Part shown: piece by piece, positions 9,206-16,577 of the stretch
How the letters are laid out: each line of letters begins with the position of its first letter
How positions within the stretch are numbered: the first letter of the stretch is position 1
Assembly: GCF_902706035.1 (NCBI RefSeq)
Contig: NZ_CACSJA010000018.1
Location: 44,807 to 108,806, forward strand
DNA: 64,000 nucleotides
Source: Pantoea sp. 18069
GTDB taxonomy: Bacteria > Pseudomonadota > Gammaproteobacteria > Burkholderiales > Burkholderiaceae_C
Direction: 5' to 3'
Made by a program: the position numbers and the translations under genes
The notes under the pieces: model-generated
The model's database searches: none
Told to the model about the DNA's origin: nothing
What the model saw: the letters and a program-made list of their open reading frames with translations, nothing else

Positions 9206-10551
9206 AGCTGTGGCCGCGCGGCATGGCGGGGCAACTCACCTTGCTGATCCTGCTGGGCCTGCTGCTCGCGCACGTGGTGGCCCTGGTGTTGCTGCACCAG
9301 AACGCGCAGGTGCTCAACCCGGTCGCGCGTGAGCGGGCGATCAGCCGGCTCGCCACCACCTGGCGCATGCTGGAATGGGCGCGGCCCGAGGACGCCGAGC
9401 AGGTGCTGCAAGCCCTGGGCAATGACAGCGGTGACTTCTGGGTCGGCCGCGAACCCGCCGTATTGCCTGGCGAACCCACTGCCGAAGAGCGGCGCATGCT
9501 CGACGCCTTGGCGACCAAACTGCCGAATCTGCCGCCCGCGCACGCACGCGTGCGCCTGGAGATTCCGCGGGGCGGACCGCTGGGCGTCTTCAACGCGGAA
9601 CTGGGCTGGTCCGTGTTTGAACTGGAGACCGCGCTGCGCCTGAGCGACGGGCGCTGGCTGCACAGCCGCCAGCGCCCGTTGGCGGGCTACCAATGGTGGC
9701 GCCTGCTGCGCTTTTCCTTGCCCACCAGTACCTTGCCGGTACTGGTCATCGTGCTGGTCTTCGTCTGGCGCACGCTGCGCCCGATCAAGGCGCTGGCCGC
9801 CGCGGCTGAGTGCGTGAGTCGCGGCGAGCGCATCGCGCCGCTGCCCCTGGTGGGGCCGCGCGAAACACGCGAGGTGTCGGCCGCCTTCAACCTGATGCAG
9901 GACAAACTCAGGCGCTTTGTTGACGACCGCACGCAACTGCTGGCGGCCATCAGCCATGACATTCGAACGCCCATCACCTCGCTGCGCCTGCGCACCGCGC
10001 TGCTGGAGCCCTCGGAGCAGCGCGACGCCATGGAACGCACGTTGACAGGCATGGGCGAGATGGTGGCTCAGACCCTGGAATTTGCGCATGACGCCGCCGC
10101 CATCGAGGCCACCTGCGCGACCGGGTTGCGGGAGCTGGTGCAGGAGGTGCTGCAAGAGTTGCCGCCGGATGGCGCGCTGCGCGCATCCCTGGCAGCTGGC
10201 CCCGAGGTGGTCTACCGCGCCAGGCCCATGAGCTTGCGCCGCGCCGTGGCGAATCTGGTCGACAACGCCCTGCGCCATGGCGGCGGTGCGCGCGTGAGCG
10301 TGCTGGCCGAATCCGGCGGTGCGTGCATCGTGGTGGAAGACGAAGGCCCAGGCCTGGAGCCGGCGATGCTGGAGTGCGTCTTCGAGCCGTTTTTCCAAGG
10401 CGATCCGGCGCGCCATCGCGATGGCGCCCGTGCCGGCGGCGTGGGCTTGGGCCTGTCGATCGCGCGCTCGTGCGCGCGCGCGCACGGCGGTGACGTGCAC
10501 CTGGCCAACCGCGCTGAAGGCGGCTTGCGCGCAAGCATCCACTTGCCCTGA
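9202..10551 (+). CDS. Membrane sensor histidine kinase, EnvZ-like layout
   Basis: A 449-residue kinase with two membrane helices (about residues 10-30 and 170-190) around a periplasmic sensor region of roughly 140 residues, then HAMP, a HisKA domain (AAISHDIRTPITSLRLR, His252 as phospho-acceptor) and an ATPase domain with N-box NLVDNALRHGG, G1 EDEGPGLEP and G2 GVGLGLSIARSC. It pairs with the overlapping upstream response regulator. The periplasmic region has no motif I recognise, so the signal is unknown. Confidence 0.92.
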   Translation: MKLWPRGMAGQLTLLILLGLLLAHVVALVLLHQNAQVLNPVARERAISRLATTWRMLEWARPEDAEQVLQALGNDSGDFWVGREPAVLPGEPTAEERRMLDALATKLPNLPPAHARVRLEIPRGGPLGVFNAELGWSVFELETALRLSDGRWLHSRQRPLAGYQWWRLLRFSLPTSTLPVLVIVLVFVWRTLRPIKALAAAAECVSRGERIAPLPLVGPRETREVSAAFNLMQDKLRRFVDDRTQLLAAISHDIRTPITSLRLRTALLEPSEQRDAMERTLTGMGEMVAQTLEFAHDAAAIEATCATGLRELVQEVLQELPPDGALRASLAAGPEVVYRARPMSLRRAVANLVDNALRHGGGARVSVLAESGGACIVVEDEGPGLEPAMLECVFEPFFQGDPARHRDGARAGGVGLGLSIARSCARAHGGDVHLANRAEGGLRASIHLP

Positions 10552-10585
10552 CACGCGCCGTCGCACCGGCGGCGTGCGTGGCGTT

Positions 10586-11896
10586 TCAGCGGGCCTGGTC
10601 GAAAGCCGCGCCGATCCGCACTGCCGTGCCGCAAGGCGCCAGCACCTTCAGCGCGATTCGGTTGCGCTCGAACCATTGCGTCAGACCATGGGCCTGGCTG
10701 TGCCCGGATGCCGGCGCGGGGTTGCCTGGATGCACGATCTCCTGCATCAGCATCAGTTGCAGGGTCTGGAGCAAAAGCGCTGGCTGCCCCGCAAAGGCCG
10801 CAAGCTGTGCCAACTCGGAAAAGGACGCCGGCCCTGCGGCCAGCCGGAGCAGCAGTGCGGTGCACAGCGCCTGCGGCGCTTCGATGGGGCCTATGGGTGT
10901 GGAGAAGGTGACGGGGCCGCCGGCAGGAGCCCCTGGCAGTTGCTGGAACAGCGTGGCGCCCAACTGCGCGACATAGTCCTCCCGGCCCAAGGGCCGGGGT
11001 TGGCGCTGGAAAAGGTCCATGCGCTGATGGCTGTTGCGCGCCATGTCCTTGAGCGTCTCGGCCAGGGCCGGAATCTGGGTCTGCTGGACTACGCCCTGCA
11101 GTTGCCCGGGAATGGACAGGGAGGCATCCAGATTGTTGAAAACGTCCGCACTTCCCAGATAGCCCAGGCCCAGCGCACCGATCTGCTGGTGCACATCCAC
11201 CGAATGCTGGGGCTGCCAGTGGTCGGTCAGAAACTCATGGGCCAGATGGTTGGGGTCCTTGGAATGCAGGCTGTTCAGGTGTTTGAGCACGCCAGGCTGG
11301 TCCACGAAAAGCCCTCGCTCGGCCAGCTGGCGCAGCAGCTTCAAACCCATCTGCACCTGCTGGGCCGATGTCCCGGGCACATGGGGGGCAAAGAGGTTCA
11401 GCACATGCTGCACCGCCAGCAGATCGGTGGAGCCCGGGTGACACATGTAGTGCAGGTAGAAGAGGCCGCCGGGCTGGAGGCTGGCACTCACGCAGTCCAG
11501 CAGGCCGGCCCGGTGCCGGGGCGCGACCCAGGACCAGACGCCATGCGTGGCCATGAAATCGAACGACCCGGGATGGCTGGCGGCAAACTCGCAAAAGCCG
11601 CTGTGGACGAACTCGATGTTCGAAAGCCCCGCCGCCTGTGCCGCCGCGCGTGCGACACGCAGATGCCTGTCGTTGAAATCCACGCCGACAAACCGGGCGT
11701 GCGGATGGCAGGCCGCCGCCACCAGCAGATTGACCCCCAGGCCGCAACCCAGCTCGCAATAGCTGAACGGCCGGGCCACATCGGGCGCTGCGAAGCCCAG
11801 CAGGCGCGATACGCAGGACAACCAGACCGGCTGCATTTCCTTGTAGAAAAATGCGGGGTAGTTGACATCGGTGGTGTAGCCATCCATTTTTTTCAA
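10586..11896 (-). CDS. Class I SAM methyltransferase with a regulatory C-terminal domain (PKMT-like)
   Basis: A 436-residue protein. The N-terminal methyltransferase fold shows motif I as CELGCGLG (residues 47-54), the acidic loop FVGVDFN and the preceding YPAFFYKEMQP segment seen in rickettsial outer-membrane protein lysine methyltransferases. The remainder resembles the methyltransferase regulatory domain of that group. TTG at 11896 is taken as start because GGAAAGG lies seven bases upstream; the next ATG (11887) has poorer spacing. It lies 87 bases downstream of a TonB-dependent receptor on the same strand, so the two are probably co-transcribed. The substrate is unknown; the receptor itself or a catechol are candidates. 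Confidence 0.75.
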   Translation of the reverse strand: MKKMDGYTTDVNYPAFFYKEMQPVWLSCVSRLLGFAAPDVARPFSYCELGCGLGVNLLVAAACHPHARFVGVDFNDRHLRVARAAAQAAGLSNIEFVHSGFCEFAASHPGSFDFMATHGVWSWVAPRHRAGLLDCVSASLQPGGLFYLHYMCHPGSTDLLAVQHVLNLFAPHVPGTSAQQVQMGLKLLRQLAERGLFVDQPGVLKHLNSLHSKDPNHLAHEFLTDHWQPQHSVDVHQQIGALGLGYLGSADVFNNLDASLSIPGQLQGVVQQTQIPALAETLKDMARNSHQRMDLFQRQPRPLGREDYVAQLGATLFQQLPGAPAGGPVTFSTPIGPIEAPQALCTALLLRLAAGPASFSELAQLAAFAGQPALLLQTLQLMLMQEIVHPGNPAPASGHSQAHGLTQWFERNRIALKVLAPCGTAVRIGAAFDQAR

Positions 11897-11983
11897 GGCC
11901 GTACCTTTCCAAATAAATCGGGCCTGGCCGCATGCAAGCTGCCAGGCCGTCCATGCGCCGATGCGCCTGTGCGTCGGTAACGA

Positions 11984-14050
11984 TCAGAACTGAACGGTCA
12001 TCGATGCACTGTAGCGTCGGCCATCCAGCACATAGGCAAAGCCTTCTTCCGGTGTGACGACCTTGTTGGTCAGGTTGTAGACACCGAACCGCAGCTTGAC
12101 ATTGGGCGCCGCCGCATACACCAGCCCCACATCCACGAAGGTATAGGCGGGATACTTCACATCGTTGGTGCTGGAGCCGCTGGCATTCGTGGTGCGACCC
12201 GATGTCTTGCCGCGGAAGTTGAGCTGCGTCCACACGTTCAACTTGTGGGTGGCGCGCCAATCCAGCGTGGTGTTGAACATGTGCTCAGGAATGTCGTTCA
12301 GCGGCTTGCCGGCGTTGGTCCCCGAAGTCTGCTCCGTCTTGGCATAGGTATAGCTGTGGCGATACGTCCAGTCCCGGTTGACCTTCCAATCCGCGGTCCA
12401 TTCCAGGCCCTTCAGCTCGGCGGAGTCCACGTTCTCCATGAGGGTGTAGCCATACTGGTGGGCCGGGTAGGTCACGCCGCCCGATTGGCAGACCACGTTG
12501 GGCTCGCAGATACGGCCTGTGCGCAACAGCTTGTCCTTGAACTTGCTCCGATACACCGTCAGGCTGCCGGCCAGCCCGGTGTTGGCGTTGCCGTAGTTCA
12601 AGCCGATTTCAAAGTTGCGGGTGGTCTCTGGCTTCAGATCAGGGTTGCCGATGACCACACCACCCATGGAGGTGCTGCCAAAGTCCGTGGCGGCGTTGCG
12701 CAGGCTGGGGGTCTTGTAGCCCGTCGTCATCCCGCCTTTGAGGGCCAGCGTGGGCGTCAGGTCATACACCGCGTACACCTTGGGGCTGAGCTTGCCCCCG
12801 AAGTCCTCGCTGTAGTCATAACGACCGCTGAGCAGCAACGACAGATCGTCGGTCAACCGCCAGTTGTCTTCCAGGAACAGCGCGTACATGTCGCGTTCCA
12901 TGGTCACCACGTCCGTCGGCACCACGATGCCGGGCAGGTTCAGGCCGTTGCTCGCACCGTCCATGAGCTTTTCGCTCTTGTAGTTGGCCCCGCCGGTCAG
13001 GGTGTGCTTGCCCAGGAAGAACGTGGCCTGGGTATTGGCCGTCAAGGTGTCGAAGCCGATGCTGTTGCCGGTCGTGGCATTGACCCGTGTCGGGTTTTCC
13101 GAGGTGTCGTAGCTCACATAGCTTTCCCACAGCATGTCCTTGTAGCGCCCTTCGTGGGTGGCGAAGAGGTTGTTGCGCACCGATTTGCTGTAGCTGGCCT
13201 CGGCGTCGGCTGCGAGGCTCTTGCCGGGGTTGTGGCTACGCTCCTGTGTCGTGCGGGTGGCGCCGAAGGTGAAGGCGTTCTGGGCATTGACCTTCAGGCT
13301 GGCCTTGGCACCGAAGTTTTGCAACTGGTATTTGGGGTCTGCGGCCGCGCTGTCCCCACCACCGACGAAATCCGCTTCATCCTGATTGCGAAATGCGCCA
13401 GTCAATTGCAAGGACAGCAGATCCTGCACGATAGGCAGGTTCAGGGCCATGCTGGTCTGAAAGCCTGCGTTGGTGACCTCATTGCCTGCACCAGGCTGGA
13501 TGTATTCGGTGGTGACACTGCCGCTGAACTTGTTGACCACCTTCTTGGTGATGATGTTGACCACACCGCCAATGGCATTCGAGCCGTACAGCGAAGAAGC
13601 GGGGCCGCGCACCACTTCAATGCGTTCGATGGATTCCAGCGGTGGCAGAAAGTTGATGGGCGTGCCCGCCTGCGCGCCATTGAGGCCAAACGCCTGGTTG
13701 TCCTGCTGCGGCCGACCATCGACGAGGAACAGGGTGTAGTCCGCGCTCATGCCGCGAATCATGACGGACTGCTCCACACCGCCGCCCTGGATGTGGATAC
13801 CCGGCACGTTCTTGAGCACGTCGGTCACATCTGTGTAGGATTTCTTGGCGATCTCGTCTGCCGTGATCACGGTGATGGATGCAGGGGCATCTTTCACGCT
13901 TTGCTCGTAGCCCCCGGCAGTCACGGTGATTTCATCAAGCTGTGTCGCGCTCTGCGTGGACTGGGCCATCGCATGGGAGGTCAGGGCAGACAGGCTGGAG
14001 ATGGCCGCTGCAGCAATCAGCGTGCGGCGGAAGGGGAGGGACAGGGACAT
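11984..14050 (-). CDS. TonB-dependent outer-membrane receptor, catecholate-siderophore type
   Basis: A 688-residue receptor with a cleavable signal peptide ending near SHAMAQ, a TonB box (DEITVTA), a plug domain (VLKNVPGIHIQGGGVEQSVMIRGM, VEVVRGPASSLYGSNAIGGVVNIITKK is its classic end) and a 22-strand barrel ending in Phe (ASMTVQF). The shape resembles FepA/IrgA/BfrA-type ferric catecholate receptors, fitting the nearby enterobactin-type cluster. The ATG at 14050 was chosen because GGAG precedes it with a 6-base spacer and the signal peptide starts there. A Fur-like site lies upstream. Confidence 0.92.
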   Translation of the reverse strand: MSLSLPFRRTLIAAAAISSLSALTSHAMAQSTQSATQLDEITVTAGGYEQSVKDAPASITVITADEIAKKSYTDVTDVLKNVPGIHIQGGGVEQSVMIRGMSADYTLFLVDGRPQQDNQAFGLNGAQAGTPINFLPPLESIERIEVVRGPASSLYGSNAIGGVVNIITKKVVNKFSGSVTTEYIQPGAGNEVTNAGFQTSMALNLPIVQDLLSLQLTGAFRNQDEADFVGGGDSAAADPKYQLQNFGAKASLKVNAQNAFTFGATRTTQERSHNPGKSLAADAEASYSKSVRNNLFATHEGRYKDMLWESYVSYDTSENPTRVNATTGNSIGFDTLTANTQATFFLGKHTLTGGANYKSEKLMDGASNGLNLPGIVVPTDVVTMERDMYALFLEDNWRLTDDLSLLLSGRYDYSEDFGGKLSPKVYAVYDLTPTLALKGGMTTGYKTPSLRNAATDFGSTSMGGVVIGNPDLKPETTRNFEIGLNYGNANTGLAGSLTVYRSKFKDKLLRTGRICEPNVVCQSGGVTYPAHQYGYTLMENVDSAELKGLEWTADWKVNRDWTYRHSYTYAKTEQTSGTNAGKPLNDIPEHMFNTTLDWRATHKLNVWTQLNFRGKTSGRTTNASGSSTNDVKYPAYTFVDVGLVYAAAPNVKLRFGVYNLTNKVVTPEEGFAYVLDGRRYSASMTVQF

Positions 14051-14203
14051 CAAATACTCCGGATTGCATGAAAAGAACGGGGGGCGGAAGCCCTGCACCG
14101 ACAGGAATCGGTCAGTCCGTACGGGCCTTGGCCTTCCGCGAAATCAAGCAGACAGACAACGATGGCCGCCCGAGTCCGAGCCCGGTCGCTTCTGTCATGT
14201 CAA

Positions 14204-14228
14204 GCAAATGCGAATCATATGTATTTGC
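14204..14228 (-). promoter_or_regulatory. Inverted repeat, possible Fur site, upstream of the receptor gene
   Basis: GCAAAT and ATTTGC arms flank an AT-rich core containing GAATCAT. Fur-type sites with a TTTGC flank are common in betaproteobacteria, and the same ATTTGC end appears in the site at 33696. The match to the enteric Fur consensus is weaker than at the other sites. The rest of the 339-base gap (14051-14389) shows nothing else recognisable. Confidence 0.45.
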
Positions 14229-14389
14229 GTTGTAAAGAGTTTGTCAAATTATGACCAACGCTGAAAGCAGGCCGCTCGCCGAAGCCGGGTCGGCTTGACC
14301 CGATGCCGAAACGGGCCCCTGCCCCACTTGGACGACGGGCGCGAACCGCGAAAGCACTGCGCCGCGGAGGCCGCAGGTTGCGCAGCGTC

Positions 14390-15580
14390 TCAGGCGGGCG
14401 CGAGCCAGCGCTGCACCAGCCGCACAAGGAAGCTGGCGCCCAGGGGCAGCAACTCGTCGTTGAAATCGTAGCTGGGGTTGTGCACCACGCACGGGCCGCC
14501 GCCGTGGCCGAGGTCGCGGTGCTCACCGTCGCCGTTGCCGATGAAGGCATAACAACCCGGCACCTGCTCCAGCATGAACGAGAAATCTTCCGCCGCCATG
14601 ATGGGCGCCTGCGTCACCACCTGCGAGGGCGCCAGCATCTCGCCCAGCACCTGGCGCACGAAGGCGGTCTCGGCCTCGTGGTTGACGGTGGACGGGTAGT
14701 TGCGGCGGAACTCGAAGTCATGCCCGGCGCCGAACATGGCGCAGGCATGCGAAGCGATCTCGCCCATGCGGCGTTCGATCAGGTCCAGCGTCTCGGCGGT
14801 GTAGGCCCGCACCGAGCCCTGGATCTCGCAGGTGTCTGGAATGACGTTGGGCACGGAGCCCGCGTGGATCATGGTGATGGAAACCACGGCCGTCTCCAGC
14901 GGCTTCTTGCTGCGGCTGACGATGGTCTGGAGCGCCGGCAGGATCTGGCTGGCGACAGCGATAGGGTCCACCGAGAGGTGGGGCATGGCGGCGTGGCCGC
15001 CCTTGCCGCGGATGGTGATGCGGAACTCGTTGTTGGACGCCAGAACCGGGCCCGGCGACGCGGCGATGGTGCCCACAGGAATGCCGGGCATGTTGTGCAT
15101 GCCGAATACTGCGTCCATGGGGAAACGTTCAAACAGGCCGTCGCGTATCATCTCGCGCGCACCGCCGCCATGTTCCTCGGCGGGCTGGAAGATCAGGTAG
15201 ACCGTGCCATCGAAGTCGCGGTGCTGCGCCAGGTACTGGGCCGCGCCCAGCAGCATGGTGGTGTGGCCGTCGTGGCCACAGGCGTGCATCTTGCCGGCGT
15301 GCCGGCTGGCATGCTCGAACTCGTTGGACTCCTGCATAGGCAGCGCGTCCATGTCGGCGCGCAGGCCGATGGCGCGCTTCGAATCGCCTTGCCGGAGTAT
15401 GCCCACCACACCTGTGCGGCCCAGGCCGCGGTGGACGGGGATGCCCCACTGCGTGAGCAGATCGGCCACCAGGTCGGAGGTGCGTGTTTCCTCGAACGCG
15501 AGTTCGGGGTGGGCATGGAGGTCGCGACGCACGGCCTTCAGGTAGGCGGTCTGGCCCACGATGCTGTCAATGAGTTTCAT
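14390..15580 (-). CDS. M20-family amidohydrolase, hippurate hydrolase type
   Basis: A 396-residue zinc peptidase of the M20D group (HipO/aminoacylase-like). Metal-site motifs are clear: LRADMDALPM, KMHACGHDGHTTMLL (Cys101, His103, His106) and FQPAEEHGGGA (Glu135-Glu136), with the dimerisation segment IRGKGGHAAMPHLSVDPI. Such enzymes hydrolyse the amide bond of N-acyl amino acids such as N-benzoyl-glycine. It is the last gene of the siderophore run, starting 4 bases after the stop of the Bug-type gene. 2,3-dihydroxybenzoyl-serine, the breakdown product of enterobactin, is chemically an N-benzoyl amino acid, so cleavage of that compound is a plausible role (inference). Confidence 0.9.
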   Translation of the reverse strand: MKLIDSIVGQTAYLKAVRRDLHAHPELAFEETRTSDLVADLLTQWGIPVHRGLGRTGVVGILRQGDSKRAIGLRADMDALPMQESNEFEHASRHAGKMHACGHDGHTTMLLGAAQYLAQHRDFDGTVYLIFQPAEEHGGGAREMIRDGLFERFPMDAVFGMHNMPGIPVGTIAASPGPVLASNNEFRITIRGKGGHAAMPHLSVDPIAVASQILPALQTIVSRSKKPLETAVVSITMIHAGSVPNVIPDTCEIQGSVRAYTAETLDLIERRMGEIASHACAMFGAGHDFEFRRNYPSTVNHEAETAFVRQVLGEMLAPSQVVTQAPIMAAEDFSFMLEQVPGCYAFIGNGDGEHRDLGHGGGPCVVHNPSYDFNDELLPLGASFLVRLVQRWLAPA

Positions 15581-15584
15581 GGTA

Positions 15585-16577
15585 TCAATCCGGTTTCAGG
15601 TTCAGCTTCTGCAGCAGGGGGGTCCAGAGCGCGCGGTCCTGCGCGATGCGCTGGGCGAAGGCCGTGGGCGATGCGTGATAGGGCAGGGAGCCTTGGCTCT
15701 CGAACACCTTTTGCACCGCCGGGTCGTGCAGTACCTGCCCGATCTCGCGGTTCAGCCGCTGCACCACGGCGGCGGGCACGCCGGTGCTGGTGACCACGCC
15801 CAGCCACACCGCGCCCTCGAAGCCGCTGAAGCCCTTGTCGGCAAAGCTTGGCACCTTGGCAAAGCTGGGGCTCTCCACGCCCGGGCTGACGCCCAGCACG
15901 CGCAGGCGCCCGTCTTTCACCATCGGCTCCACCAGCGAGGTGCCGGCGAGGTAGGCCTGCGTGTCGCCGGCCATCACCGAGGTCAGGGCGTCGGGGCCGG
16001 TGCGAAAGGGGATGTGCGCGATGCGCGTGCCCGCCTGTTCCTGGAATAGTTCGAACAGTACGTGCGGCGGGCTGCCGTTGGACGACGAGGCGTAGTTCAG
16101 CACGCCGGGCTCCCGCTTGGCCAGGGCCACGAGGTCTTCTAGCGATTGCACCGGCAGCTTGGGGTTGACCACCAGCGCCATAGGGATCAGCGCGATCGGG
16201 CTGACGGGCTGCAGATCGGCTTGCGGGTCGTAGGTCAGCTTGGGAAACACGAAGGGATTCCAGGCCATGTGCGCGTTGGTCACGATGGCCAGGGTGTGGC
16301 CATCGGGCGGGTTGTCCTTGAGCGCCTGCAGCGCCACCATGCCGCCCGCGCCCGGCTTGTTGTCGACCACCACGGTCTGGCCCAGTGCCTGCCTCAGGCG
16401 CTGGGCCAGGGGCCGGGCGAAGTTGTCCGGCAGGCTACCCGCGCCACCGTTGACGATGAGCGTGACGGTTTTGGTGGGGAAGTTCTCGGCGGCCCGCAGC
16501 AGGGGCGCGCTGGAGAGCAGGGCCAGGGACAGCAGGCAGCGCGACGCGCGCGACAAGCGCCGTGCAGTGGGGGTCAT
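15585..16577 (-). CDS. Bug-family (tripartite tricarboxylate transporter) solute-binding protein
   Basis: A 330-residue periplasmic binding protein with a signal peptide cleaved near residue 29 and typical Bug motifs: NFPTKTVTLIVNGGAGSLPDNFARPLA, VVDNKPGAGGMVALQALK, TNAHMAWNPF and the C-terminal LNREIGQVLHDPAVQK. Bug proteins bind small carboxylates, including aromatic ones, and are abundant in Burkholderiales. The ATG at 16577 has GGAGGAGA upstream and overlaps the entF stop by 4 bases, so it is translationally linked to the siderophore synthetase. No TctA/TctB membrane partner is encoded in the window. Ligand unknown; a dihydroxybenzoate or DHB-serine is suggested by position. Confidence 0.9.
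   Translation of the reverse strand: MTPTARRLSRASRCLLSLALLSSAPLLRAAENFPTKTVTLIVNGGAGSLPDNFARPLAQRLRQALGQTVVVDNKPGAGGMVALQALKDNPPDGHTLAIVTNAHMAWNPFVFPKLTYDPQADLQPVSPIALIPMALVVNPKLPVQSLEDLVALAKREPGVLNYASSSNGSPPHVLFELFQEQAGTRIAHIPFRTGPDALTSVMAGDTQAYLAGTSLVEPMVKDGRLRVLGVSPGVESPSFAKVPSFADKGFSGFEGAVWLGVVTSTGVPAAVVQRLNREIGQVLHDPAVQKVFESQGSLPYHASPTAFAQRIAQDRALWTPLLQKLNLKPD

Noticed and set aside
12245..14071. Plus-strand open frame of about 600 codons
   Set aside because: It is antisense to the TonB-dependent receptor, whose plug and barrel motifs are unmistakable.
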